DNA of 64,000 nucleotides, taken from assembly GCA_051294375.1 (NCBI GenBank), contig CM119266.1, positions 6,403,431-6,467,430 of the forward strand, given 5' to 3'. The notes beneath the pieces are model-generated. The model saw nothing but the letters and a program-made list of their open reading frames with translations. It did no database searches and was not told the DNA's origin. Both the position numbers and the translations under genes were made by a program. This stretch comes from Paraspadella gotoi (lineage: Eukaryota > Chaetognatha). Numbering within the stretch: position 1 is the first letter of the stretch; each line of letters starts with the position of its first letter. Shown in pieces: positions 1 to 12,839 of this stretch.

Positions 1-2091
1 TGGGGATTGATGGGGGATTGATTGTTGACTGGAGATTGAAAGTAGATTAACAGGAGAATGAAACAAAAAAAACAAAGAAAAAATAGAGTTAAATTAACCC
101 CAATGTACAAATGCGCAATTGTTCAGCGAGTAAATTTAACAATTTCATTCCTTTCATACCGCAAAGTAAATTAGCAAAGAACAATAAATTGATTTCCTGG
201 TCAGCCCGGGCATCGGGCATTGGGCATCGGGCAATTTGTCCGTTGCAAATCGATACCGTTTTTAACTTCAACTTCAAATCACCAAATAAGCGAAAAAACG
301 AAAATCGTGATTTTTGACCAAAATCCGTCACGTGACCTGATCGCCCTCTCCTTCTTCCCAACCTTCTCCCCCTCCTCCTCTTCCTCCTCCTCTTCCTCCT
401 CCTCTTCCTCCTCCTCCTCCCGTCTCCTCAATCATCGGTCATCTCCAGAAATTGTCCACCAGGTTTTTTCGAATGTAAACAAAATACATCTTCTCTTCCT
501 CCTCCTCCTNNNNNNNNNNNNNNNNNNNNNNNNNNNNNNNNNNNNNNNNNNNNNNNNNNNNNNNNNNNNNNNNNNNNNNNNNNNNNNNNNNNNNNNNNNN
601 NNNNNNNNNNNNNNNNNNNNNNNNNNNNNNNNNNNNNNNNNNNNNNNNNNNNNNNNNNNNNNNNNNNNNNNNNNNNNNNNNNNNNNNNNNNNNNNNNNNN
701 NNNNNNNNNNNNNNNNNNNNNNNNNNNNNNNNNNNNNNNNNNNNNNNNNNNNNNNNNNNNNNNNNNNNNNNNNNNNNNNNNNNNNNNNNNNNNNNNNNNN
801 NNNNNNNNNNNNNNNNNNNNNNNNNNNNNNNNNNNNNNNNNNNNNNNNNNNNNNNNNNNNNNNNNNNNNNNNNNNNNNNNNNNNNNNNCCTCTCGCTCTC
901 TCTCTTTCCCCACAGATTCCACAAACGAGTCAAGAGAGTTATCGAGAAATGAGTGATCGCTTCCGAACGAGAGTCTAGTGTGGGGTTGTGGTGAGTTGAA
1001 AGGGATGTGGGTGAGATGTGGTTGGAGAAATCGAGGTTGTGTGAGATGTGGTGAGTTCAGGCGGGTCGTGGGTGGGATGTGGTGGACGGAGTGGTGAATC
1101 GAATGGAAAATAATGGGATGTGGACTTAAGTTGTGGTTTTCGGCCATAATGCTGGACGGAATAGTGAATATAGTCGTGGGCAAGGTAAGTCGGTCAAAAT
1201 GAGTAGGTCAACCTGGGCCTGGCAGAGGTGAATAAAAAGGTAGCGATTTTTGGTGGTGAAATAAAATAAGAGAGAGAGATAGTAAATAGAAAGTGGTTAT
1301 TAACCACTAGTTAAATAGAGCGTGGTTATCAACCACTGGTTAAATAGAGCGTGGTTATCAACCACTGGTTAAATAGAGCGTGGTTATCAACCACTGGTTA
1401 AATAGAGCGTGGTTATCAACCACTGGTTAATGTCCTTCGTAAAGAACGACTTCGGAAAAGTTGTTGAGGCAAATTTCTCATTTTTCGAATTTTAAAAGAA
1501 AACAGGATGCATCCACTAAAAAGACTGAAACTTAAAAAATAAGGATTTCATTTTTTGTATTTTTTGTATTTTTTTCTCGGTCCGTATGTCTGAAGATGGA
1601 TCCTCTTATTATTAAAGAATTGTCTATCCCATTTTGCATATTTTGTCCTTCCTGGAATATTTCATCGTTAATGATCGTTTAAAAGTTTTTATATTAAATT
1701 TTTAAGCTTTAATTATCTTCACTCCCGCGTTACGCGGAAACTTTTTTTTGTTTATTTGTTATTACATCAAGAGGCTTTCATCGGCCGCGCGTCGTCGTCG
1801 TCGTCGTCGTNNNNNNNNNNNNNNNNNNNNNNNNNNNNNNNNNNNNNNNNNNNNNNNNNNNNNNNNNNNNNNNNNNNNNNNNNNNNNNNNNNNNNNNNNN
1901 NNNNNNNNNNNNNNNNNNNNNNNNNNNNNNNNNNNNNNNNNNNNNNNNNNNNNNNNNNNNNNNNNNNNNNNNNNNNNNNNNNNNNNNNNNNNNNNNNNNN
2001 NNNNNNNNNNNNNNNNNNNNNNNNNNNNNNNNNNNNNNNNNNNNNNNNNNNNNNNNNNNNNNNNNNNNNNNNNNNNNNNNNNNNNNNNNNN

Positions 2092-2125
<34 letters not shown>

Positions 2126-2141
2126 AAAAAACCAAATAAAA

Positions 2142-2193
<52 letters not shown>

Positions 2194-2370
2194 ACTGAAT
2201 GAAAGATAACAAGTAAGAAATAGAAAGAAAGAGAGAAAGAAAGAAAAAGAAAAAGAAAAAGAAAGGAGCTTCTAAGCAGATGTTATAAGGAGTCAAATTC
2301 GTCATTGAAAGTATATTTGTTGGAGAAAGGGAAGAGGCGAGTAGAAAGGACAAAGGAGAAAAAGAGAGTA

Positions 2371-2412
<42 letters not shown>

Positions 2413-2935
2413 TTAAGAATATTAATCAAATCGAGTAATTTGAATCAAATTAAATATAACAAAGTCAACAAAGACCTTGGACTCAAGGGGTTAATATAAA
2501 ATTATAAATGTAATAATATATAATTAATTCTGAATATATGTGTAGAGCTTTTGTGTCTAGTTTCAATGTACTACAATGGTACATTCCACAATGTGCAAAT
2601 TATAAAATACAAATTGTAACTGGTGGATATCGATAAAAAACCAAAACAGCTTCTTTGTTTTATNNNNNNNNNNNNNNNNNNNNNNNNNNNNNNNNNNNNN
2701 NNNNNNNNNNNNNNNNNNNNNNNNNNNNNNNNNNNNNNNNNNNNNNNNNNNNNNNNNNNNNNNNNNNNNNNNNNNNNNNNNNNNNNNNNNNNNNNNNNNN
2801 NNNNNNNNNNNNNNNNNNNNNNNNNNNNNNNNNNNNNNNNNNNNNNNNNNNNNNNNNNNNNNNNNNNNNNNNNNNNNNNNNNNNNNNNNNNNNNNNNNNN
2901 NNNNNNNNNNNNNNNNNNNNNNNNNNNNNNNNNNN
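1..2935. other. Gene-poor start of window with three N gaps
   Basis: No convincing gene is visible. The stretch holds N gaps at 510-888, 1811-2091 and 2664-2935, a CT-rich tract at 361-420, a G/T-rich tract at 978-1090, AAAG-type repeats at 2092-2270 and a short GA run near 2370-2400. A 10-bp palindromic E-box (GTCACGTGAC) lies at 327-336. After a CCACAG acceptor-like site, 913-978 reads as a short open tail ending in TAG, which could be a terminal exon of a gene whose body lies in the gap. That is too little to call. Confidence 0.6.
1293..1430. repeat. 29-bp hairpin minisatellite, about 5 copies
   Basis: A 29-bp unit is repeated head to tail just under five times. Each unit contains GTGGTT and AACCAC separated by three bases, so every unit can fold into a six-base-pair hairpin, followed by a second small palindrome ACCACTGGT. 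The first copy differs at two positions (ATT for ATC and CTAGT for CTGGT). The others look identical, which suggests recent expansion or homogenisation. Confidence 0.9.
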
Positions 2936-3346
2936 CGAAGAAGAATGACATTAGATCGAAAAAGAGAGAAAGATCAAAGAGAAGCCGCCGCGAGATTCTT
3001 TTCCTTTCTTTTTTCTTTTTTCTTTTTTCCTTTTTTTTCCTTTTCTTCTTTTCGTTGTATACTTAGGGGAGCCACCACCCCAACGATACTACATACATCC
3101 CCGCCGCCACAGAAAAAATCTTTTTGCATTGAAATCCCTGGCAGCGGGCAATTCACGCGTCACTCCACCTTCACAACTTCACGTTGTTTTGATTTCATAA
3201 TCGGTGAAGTCATGATCGCCATTTGAGGTTCACAATATAATCGAGTTCACTATTACCGTTGAGTCATTGGCTCAGCTGCTCATTGTCGAAATTCTAAATC
3301 TAAATCGCGCTCACGACTTTTGAAATTGTTATAACATAAATAAAGA

Positions 3347-3409
<63 letters not shown>

Positions 3410-4924
3410 AAATTATCCAATGGATAATTCGGTTAATAATTATAATAAGAGGTCAACAAAATCGAATTAGCTGTTTTTATTTAAGCATGAAGTTCATAAA
3501 TGAATATACAATTAAAAAGTTATTCATCTTACCCCTATTACTCACGAAAAGGGCCTCATCGTCATCATCATCATCATCATCATCGTCATCATCATCATCA
3601 TAATCATCATCATCATCATAATCATCATCATCATCATCATCATCATGTTGTTTCCGCCATCGCCCTGTCGTACGAGTAACGAGGGTCAAATGCCTGAAAT
3701 TTTTCGGTCTTTGTTTTTCCGCTTTGATCTTTCGACGACCACGGTTGGTCGGTCGGTCAGTCTGTCTGTCGGCTCATCTGCTGATTTGTCGGTTTCTCCT
3801 GTCGGTCTGTCATTCTAATCTGATCGTTAAGTAAATAGAATCAAAGGGACTTGTGCAATCTTAATACAATTTTATCCTCACGATCTTCTGAGATCATCGT
3901 CCTCTTCTTCTTCCTCTTCCTCCTCCTCCTCTTCCNNNNNNNNNNCCTCTTCCTCCGTCACTGCCCCGCCCCCTCGTATTATGTGACGGAAAACGGAAAG
4001 TCGAGATTCGACCCAAATTTTAAGATCGAAGCGAAAAGGAAAAAAAATGCATCGACCTCCTTTGATAGGGAAAAAGGGCGACCGCTGAGAGAACAACACT
4101 TTAACAATCGATTGGTGATATCACGAGGTTGAGAAATAACACTTTTACAACACTCTCTCACGACGAGACCCATGAAAAGAATTCTTGAGACTTGCGTACA
4201 TTTGCACAGACTTGCACAGACTTGCGCTTTTGATTCCTTGAAGTAAAACCATGAAATTTTTCGTTAGTTTTGAGACAACCATTTGTTGTCATCATTACAA
4301 GATAGACTTTACAGCCGTTATATCATAATGGTCGACAGATATGTTTAACTTTCACGTTAATTGATAATCCCTTATTATCACACCGAAATGAGTTGAAGCC
4401 AAACAAGTTACGACACAAGATCACGCTACATAATCACNNNNNNNNNNNNNNNNNNNNNNNNNNNNNNNNNNNNNNNNNNNNNNNNNNNNNNNNNNNNNNN
4501 NNNNNNNNNNNNNNNNNNNNNNNNNNNNNNNNNNNNNNNNNNNNNNNNNNNNNNNNNNNNNNNNNNNNNNNNNNNNNNNNNNNNNNNNNNNNNNNNNNNN
4601 NNNNNNNNNNNNNNNNNNNNNNNNNNNNNNNNNNNNNNNNNNNNNNNNNNNNNNNNNNNNNNNNNNNNNNNNNNNNNNNNNNNNNNNNNNNNNNNNNNNN
4701 NNNNNNNNCCACTCCTTCCCCGTGAGGAAATCGACGGAACAAAAGATCGAATCTCGTGAGATTCCATCTGTTTCACTGATGGTGGTGGTTGGGGGTGAGG
4801 GTGAGAGGGGGGATGGAGGGGGGAGGGTGGAATTCAACGGTTCTGGGTGGAAGAGGGGATAAAGAATGGGGAAATGAAAGGGCACAAGGGTGATATATAA
4901 AAGAGGGTTGGGTCTTTGTTCTTT
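2936..4924. repeat. Direct duplication, copy 1 (cleaner copy, gapped)
   Basis: This block matches 5116-7180 in the same orientation. It has N gaps at 3936-3945 and 4438-4708 and ends against a 25-N gap at 4925-4949. Contents in order: a T/C-rich tract, an (AAAT)n microsatellite at about 3343-3408, an (ATC)n tract at about 3557-3645, GGTCGGTCGG repeats near 3740-3770 and a CTT/CCT tract at 3900-3935. No gene was recognised. The part 2936-4437 is 1,502 bp, against 1,550 bp for the matching part of copy 2. Confidence 0.85.
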
Positions 4925-5115
4925 NNNNNNNNNNNNNNNNNNNNNNNNNGAGAGGAGAGAGAGAGAGAGAGAGAGAGAGAAAAGAGAGGGTGAGAGGGGT
5001 GAGAGACGAGAGAGAGAGAGAGAGGAGAGAGAAAGAGAGAGAGAGAGAGGAGAGAGAGTAGAAAGAGAGACAGAGAGAGAGATGAGAGATTTGATTTCTT
5101 CTATCAAGTTTCAGC

Positions 5116-5541
5116 CGAAGAAGAATGACATTAGATCGAAAAGAGAGAAAGATCAAAGAGAAGCCCGCCGCGAGATTCTTTTTTCCTTTCTTTTTCTTTT
5201 TTTCTTTTTTCTTTTTTTTTCCTTTTCTTCTTTTCAGTTGTATAACTTAGGGGAGCCACCACCGCCAACGATAACTACTACATCCCGCGCCGCCAACAGA
5301 AAAAAATCTTTTTGCATTGAAATCCCTGGCAGCGGGCATTCCGGCGTCACTCCACCTTCAACAACTTCACGTTGTTTTGATTTCATAATCGGTGAAGTCA
5401 TGATCGCCATTTGAGGTTCACAATATAACGAGTTCACTATTACCGTTGAGTCATTGCTTCAGCTGCTCAATTGTCGAAATTCTAATCTAAATTTCGCGCT
5501 CAACGACTTTTGAAATTGTTTATAACATAAAATAAAGATTA

Positions 5542-5593
<52 letters not shown>

Positions 5594-6819
5594 AAATTAT
5601 CCAATGGATAATTCGGTTAATAATTATAATAAGAGGTCAACAAATCGAAATTAGCTGTTTTATTTAAGCCATGAAGTTTCCATAAATGAATATACAATTA
5701 AAAGTTATTCATCTTACCCCTATTACTCACGAAAAAGGGCTCATCGTCCAATCAAATCAATCATCATCAAATCATCGTCATCATCATCATATAATGCATC
5801 ATCATCATCATAATCATCATCATCAATCATCATCATCATGTTTTTCCACGCCATCGCCTCCTGTCGTAACGAAGTAACGAAGGGTCAAATGCCTGAAATT
5901 TTTCGGTCTTTGTTTTTTCCGCTTGATCTTTTCGACGAACGCACGGTTGGTCGGTCGGTCAGTCTGGGTCTGTCGGCTCATTGCTGAATTTGCGGTTTCT
6001 CCTGTCGTCTGTCAGGTTCTATTGTCGTTAAGGTAAATAGAACAAGGGACTTTGTGCAATCTTAATAGCAATTTATCACTCACGATTCTTTCTGAGATCA
6101 CGTCCTCTTCTTCTTCCTCTTCCTCCTCCTCTCTTCTCCTCCTCCTTCTTCCCCCTCTTCCTCCGTCACTGCCACCCCGCCCCTCGTATTATGTGACGGA
6201 AAACGGAAAGTCGAGATTCGACCCAAATTTTAAGATCGAGCGAAAAGGAAAAAAAAAAATGCATCGACCTCCTTTAAGGGAAAAAGGGCGACCGCTGAGA
6301 AGAACAACACTTTTAACAATCGAATTGGTGGATATCACGAGGTTGAGAAATAACACTTTTACACACTCCTCACGACGAGACCCATGAAAAGAATTCTTGA
6401 GACTTGCGTACATTTGCCAGAGCTTGCACAAGACTTGCGCTTTTGATTTCCTTGAAAGAAACCAGTGAAATTTTTCGTTAGTTTTGAGACAAACCAATTT
6501 GTTGTCAATGCATTTAAAAGATGAGACTTTACAGCCGTTATATCATAATAGTCGACAGATATGTATATTGTTTACTTTCACGTTAATTGAATAATCCCTT
6601 AATTATCACTACCGATGAGTTGGAAGCCAAACAAGTTAGACACAAGATCACGCTACATAATTCACGCACAACATCACGACACAACCCCCACGCCGCTTCC
6701 TCACGCCACAAACACATCAAACGCCACCGCGACCTCCAGTGGCGAAATCGTCGACCACCTACGGAAAACAAAAAGTCGAGGCATAAAAGAAAAGAAAAAC
6801 CCTTTTTTATTTCTCTCTG

Positions 6820-6904
<85 letters not shown>

Positions 6905-7190
6905 CTTCTCTCTTTTTCTCCTTTCTCCCTCTCCTCTCGCATCCCCAAAATCTCCCCCACTCCCACCACGCACTCCTTGCCCCGTAGGAAATGACGGAAC
7001 AAAAGATCGAATCTCGTTGAGATTCCATCTGTTTCACTTGATGGTGGTGGTTGGGGTGAGGGTGAGAGGGGGAGGGAGGGGGAGGGTGGAATTCAACGGT
7101 TCTGGGTGGAAGAGGGGATAAAGAATGGGGAAATGAAAGGGCACATAGGGTGATATATAAAGAGGTTGGGTTCTTTGTCTCTTTCTGATT
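5116..7190. repeat. Direct duplication, copy 2 (indel-rich copy)
   Basis: Second copy of the 2936-4924 block. It differs from copy 1 by many one-base insertions and deletions, often in homopolymers, and by small changes in the (AAAT)n and (ATC)n tracts. It also carries sequence for the interval that is an N gap in copy 1 (about 6666-6966), including a pure CT tract at 6815-6920. Its head follows a GA-rich stretch and the 25-N gap. The pattern fits an unpolished read inserted beside the contig end it overlaps; a recent real duplication is the alternative. Confidence 0.8.
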
Positions 7191-8201
7191 GATGGCCTCT
7201 TTTTTTTTGTCTACTTCTATCTTCTCTCTTCCTGTTTGGTCACTGCGTCACTTTCCTCTCTTTCCTTCTCTTCTCTCTCTCTTCCTCCCTTCATCTCCTC
7301 CAGTCTCCTCTCTCTCTCTCTCTCATCTTTCTTCTCTCTCTACCTCTCTTATTGATATTTTAATTTCCTCCCTTTCTTCCTCCATATTTCTTCCTCTTCT
7401 TATCCCTCCTCATGTTTTTCTTTCTTCCCAATCTCTCTCATCTCTCTCTTCCTCTCTCTCCCTCACTCCCTCTCTCTTTCGCTCCCTCCCTCTGTTCCTC
7501 CCTCACTCTCTCCCCCTTTCCGTTTCTCCCCTCTCTCCTTCAAGAAAAAAACTTTCTTCGTTTTCTTTCTTTTTTTTTCTTTTTTCTTTTTTTCTTCTCT
7601 TTAATTCTAATGCGATGATGTTAGTCACGAAGTCACACGCGCGAAGGAGCNNNNNNNNNNGAGAGAGAAGGAAGGGGGTGATAAGAATTCGAGAAGAGAC
7701 AGAGATGGTGGGAAAAAGAAAGAAAGTTGGAGAAAGAAGAAAGAAAGAAACAAAGAAAAAAGGCGGAGAAAAATCGCATGAGAATTTTCCTCCAATTAGG
7801 TTAATTCATACATTCTAGTATTAATTCTGATTATTCTGATTATTCTGCTAAAACTCAAAAATAAAGTAAAATATACGTCTACGAAACTTTCGTTTCACCT
7901 TCTTGTGCTTTTATTTACAAAAACTACAAAATTAGACTCTGATCGACGCAAGCGCCACCTTAAGTCGCCAACACGACGGCGACTCGAGAATAAAAACAAA
8001 AGACATTGTCGATTTAATTTGGGGCGAGAGATTTGACCGCCGACGCTTTCGAGATGTTTTTCAGGGGGTTTCTTTCTTGCCAATAAGAAATCATTGCTCT
8101 GGCCAATCAGAGACCGTGACTCTATCCAATCACAAGCCGTCGCTTGATCCTCCCATCCAATTACCGATCGCGTCTACGGTCACTCCCCCCCCCTCTCCCG
8201 T
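7191..8201. other. Intergenic, pyrimidine-rich, with a CCAAT cluster
   Basis: From 7191 to 7610 the strand is almost pure pyrimidine; a 10-N gap follows at 7651-7660. The region 7900-8201 is probably the 3' flank of the minus-strand gene that ends at 8202: a TTTATT at 7909-7914 would be its AATAAA. No reading frame here looks coding. Confidence 0.5.
8080..8161. promoter_or_regulatory. Cluster of four CCAAT boxes
   Basis: CCAAT occurs at 8080-8084, 8103-8107, 8126-8130 and 8157-8161, all on the plus strand, spaced 23, 23 and 31 bases. Regularly spaced CCAAT boxes are typical NF-Y promoter elements. The cluster lies just past the stop codon of the minus-strand gene, so its target is unclear: an antisense plus transcript, or an unseen gene to the left. 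Confidence 0.45.
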
Positions 8202-9310
<1,109 letters not shown>

Positions 9311-9735
9311 TTTGTTTTTCGTTAAACTTTTTTGCTTGTTTATTTTTTTTTTTCAAATATTATTTAATTAATTGAAACTAGCCGAATTAAAAATCCTCCA
9401 CAGAAAAATGGGCCGGATTTGCAGTATGAATTAGAGTTTTAATAAGAGTTTTTATTATAAATAGATATAGAGAGAACAACTCAGATATTCTTACTCTTTT
9501 GACGGATGACGACCTCGAGCGCACTATACAACCGAGGATACAGGACATAACATTTTAGTTGAATTCGCTTTCGAGTTGATTTGGGGAATGCGATGCCTCG
9601 TACTGAATACCTAATTTTGAATCGATGCCTCGTTCGAGTTTCCCTAACCTGTGATTTTATGACGAGTTTCTTCAGAACATTCGACTCTTGACGATTACTA
9701 AGATTATTGAGAAAGAAAGAAAAAAAGAAACAAAA

Positions 9736-9768
<33 letters not shown>

Positions 9769-9769
9769 T

Positions 9770-9810
<41 letters not shown>

Positions 9811-10196
9811 AAAAGAAAAAATAAAGAAAGAAAGAAAGAAATAGATAAAAAAAAACAAAACAAAACAAAAACACTTGTTCGACAAAGAAAACAACCATAA
9901 AAACAACAGGAAAAAATGGATCACCCGTGACTGAAAGAACAAACATAAAGCCTTTTTTTGTTTACTTTATTTCAGTTTATCTTCTTATCAACAGAAATTA
10001 AAAAAAAAAAAAATTCTCGATAAAATAGTAAAGTGTGTTGTCTCGTTTCTCTGCCAGCTGCGTGAGCTCCCGTTCTTCACAAGATAACATTTTTTTAAAA
10101 AGTGAGAGAAAATTGTAATGATACAAATCAAATTTCGTCGCCACAATAAATTACATTGAAAGAACAAAGCGATAAAATATTAATGATATTTTTAAA
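9311..10196. other. Intergenic, AT-rich
   Basis: Between the divergent 154-aa gene (-) and the Kazal gene (+). It holds an A-rich AAAG/AAAC repeat tract at about 9712-9870 and no supported gene. Promoters of both genes should lie here. Confidence 0.6.
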
Positions 10197-11224
10197 ATGT
10201 TGACTTTTTGCGCTTTTATTTGTTCTTTGGTCTTCGCTTCTGTCGTCGCGGATATTGTACGTTTTTTAAAAAAACTTTCTTTATTTAAATATAATTAAAT
10301 ATATTGAGTTGGAGTTTTTACCTGGAATTAACAAATACATGTAACGATTTATCAATGACCACACCAGGATGAGGCGTGTCCAGTCGCGTGTCCGTACAAC
10401 TTGGATCCAGTCTGTGCGTCCGATGGAAAGAGTTACGCCAACTTTTGTGTCTTCGTCTCGACTCAATGCGAACTCGGAAAAGATGGTTCATGCTTAAGTT
10501 TAACTTAACTTTTAAAAATGTTTTAACAAAAGAAAATATCGATAAAATTTAGTTATTTTACTTTGAATTCGTGTCACGCGCCTTGCTCTTGTTGACGCTT
10601 GTTGGCGTCGAGAAAATCGATTCGTTTGTCGATTTTAAAATTTAAAAAAAGAAAATATCGAAACTCAATAGAATAATGGAGTTACAAAATATATAAAAAT
10701 TCTATTTAATCTGGTATCTGCTGTAAATTAATAACCTTATTAATCGTAGGCGAGTCTCTATACTTGGCCGGAACGCCTTCGCATCGCGGATCGAACGGAG
10801 TCGGCGAATGTCTTCGATCGTTTTCCGATCTTCCGCCAGAGGCGTGCGAGGTGAGTGGAGAGAGAAATTTAATAACAAAATAGCAAATTACGTATGTTTT
10901 CTTTTAACAAATATTGAAAAACAAAATAAGAAAAACTGTTTCTGATAACTCTACCTTCTTTTCCGTTTGTAAGTATAAGAAATCTGTAATTTATATATTC
11001 TGTGATCACGTTTTCATTCATCGCTGTAGCAGCGAATGTTCTCGACTACTGCTCTGCAGCTGTGGGAGTTCTTCCTGTGTTTAATTTCAAATATAAACAA
11101 AAATAAAATAAGATGGCAGTTAAAAAAAACTGATAGACAATGTTATCGGTTATCGCTTTGAGATGAGTCGTCATACGTAACATAACTCTCTATCTATCTA
11201 TCTATCTCTCTCTCTCTCTCTCTC

Positions 11225-11262
<38 letters not shown>

Positions 11263-11838
11263 TCTCTCTCTCTTACTCACTCAGATCAACTGCCCCATGG
11301 GATTGAGCGCCGAAGGAAAAGTTTGCGGCGACGACGAAACTAAGTTCGAGAACAGATGCCGGTTCGAGATCGCCAGGTGCTGATCGGTGCAGGGTTATGA
11401 GTAAAAAATGGTTTGAGAACAGATGCCGGTTCGAGATCGCCAGGTGCTGATCGGTGCAGGGTTATGATTAAATTAAAATCATACGTAACTAAGGAAAAAC
11501 GCTGATGACAGATCAAATTATAAATCATTAAAGATATTTTAAATGTATTCGGCGTTTAACGATAAATTTCGCTAAAATGGATAACGAGTAAGAATGGATA
11601 TGAAATCAGGAAAAATTAGTCAAATTTGTTATTGAATAATGACGTTAAGTTCGTTACCGGCTTTAAATGCATTAACAACACCCATAAAAATAAATTAATA
11701 ATACAAATTAATAATTAAAAATTAATAATCGATATATTAACAAATTATAATTCAATACATTTTTTTCCTTTCTTTCCTTTTTTTTTCAGATGTAAGGCTA
11801 AACTCAAAGGCATCGAATTGAAGAGGATTTCGTGTTGA
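10197..11838 (+). CDS. Secreted two-domain Kazal-type protease inhibitor
   Basis: Exons 10197-10256, 10368-10485, 10750-10850, 11285-11376 and 11790-11838 total 420 bp, 139 aa. Residues 1-18 form a signal peptide (MLTFCAFICSLVFASVVA). Kazal domain 1 starts at C24 with spacing C-x3-C-x7-C-x10-C-x6-C and the family hallmark VCASDGKSYANFC. The sixth Cys would be C80 if the exon 2 donor (GATG|GTTCAT, weak) is used. Kazal domain 2 is C92-x3-C96-x10-C107-x10-C118-x6-C125-x13-C139, complete only when exon 5 is included. Kazal domains bind and block serine proteases; extracellular action is inferred from the signal peptide. Exon 4's end and donor are duplicated 67 bp downstream. An AATAAA follows the stop near 11880. 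Confidence 0.85.
11344..11467 (+). repeat. 57-bp direct duplication of exon end and splice donor
   Basis: 11344-11400 and 11411-11467 are identical except for one base (TTCGAG versus TTTGAG), with a 10-bp spacer. The unit contains the last 33 bases of Kazal exon 4, its CAG|GTGCTG donor and the first intron bases. Use of the second donor would carry an in-frame TGA from the first unit, so only the first donor yields a full second domain. Confidence 0.9.
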
Positions 11839-12354
11839 TGAAAATCAATTTCGGAATTAAAATCAAAAATTAAAAGAAAATAAATGGATTAGCTTTAGCG
11901 AGAATAAATTAAACCGCAAAACAAAACGTATTTTTTTCCGAGCAGCGTGATTAGTCAGAGGTGAGATGAGAATCCGGTTTCTGATTGGTCCATTCTGTCA
12001 CAAGCAAGAAAACAATTGTAAACTTTTTTTGTACTTTTAATTTGAGGAAGTAAACGGGAAAAAACTCGCTTGGTCATCGTTTGTTTTAATTCCGTGATCG
12101 TAAGAATTAAAAAGTATATATTGCGCGTTATGTTTTAAATACAAAAAATACCTAAAAATCTTGTGTAGTAGAAATTAAAAAACTTATATTGAGTGAATAA
12201 ATAAAATGCTATCATAAATTTTGAAAATAAATTAATTTCACGCTTTTTTGACATTCACAACATTTTGTGTGTGGAAGATTCGTACCTATAATTTCACCAT
12301 CACATCCTTGCCTCTTCACCCATCCTGACTCCATCATCATCCATCGTTCACCCA
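11839..12354. other. 3' flank of the Kazal gene, AT-rich
   Basis: AT-rich sequence with the Kazal gene's likely AATAAA and no gene that can be supported. On the minus strand a reading frame from the GC-rich patch to the right continues into this region but has no coding character here. Confidence 0.5.
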
Positions 12355-12823
12355 TCAACGCCATGACGATTTTCGGCACCAATAATAGATAAGGAAGGCG
12401 TTTTCGCCAAAGAAGAGGAGAGCGCCGAATGTTTTGCCGATGACGGCGACGACGCCTCGCGGGGGCGTGTAAGTTGCCGCCGGCGTCGTGCCAGCGGCGT
12501 TGCGGGTGCGGGTGACGCCGGCGGGGCTGGTCCGTTCAACTCGTCGTTTCCGGCGCCAGCGGATGGAGACGCCGAGATTGGCAGACGTCGAGATTATCGC
12601 GTTGTTGTGGAGGGTTGACGCTGGTTTCGTCGACGGGCGCCACTGCTCGTCGACGTTCTGGATGGCTTGTGGATGTGAAATTTGAAATCGGTGTTCATTG
12701 ACGAAAAGCTTGATTACCTTGTCATTAACTGTTTGATATTTCACACCATCTCTGCGTAACGGCAAACTGATACCAGTGAGGATTAGATAAAATCTTGTCA
12801 AAATTTTCACCGGCAGAAACCTA
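12355..12823 (-). CDS. Candidate terminal exon, GC-rich, function unknown
   Basis: A minus-strand frame stays open from an AATAG acceptor-like site near 12824 to a stop at 12355. It contains DGVKYQTVNDK, QNVDEQWRPSTKP and a hydrophobic end (GVVAVIGKTFGALLFFG) close to the C-terminus. GC content and codon use resemble the real exons, but there is no in-frame ATG near the left border, two other frames of the same patch are also open, and no upstream exons were found between here and 14.2 kb. It could be the last exon of a tail-anchored membrane protein, or non-coding. Confidence 0.3.
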
Positions 12824-12839
12824 TTGGTTATGCTTTAAT

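Noticed and set aside
1293-1430. CRISPR-like array
   Set aside because: The units are contiguous with no unique spacers, and the genome is eukaryotic; it is a minisatellite.
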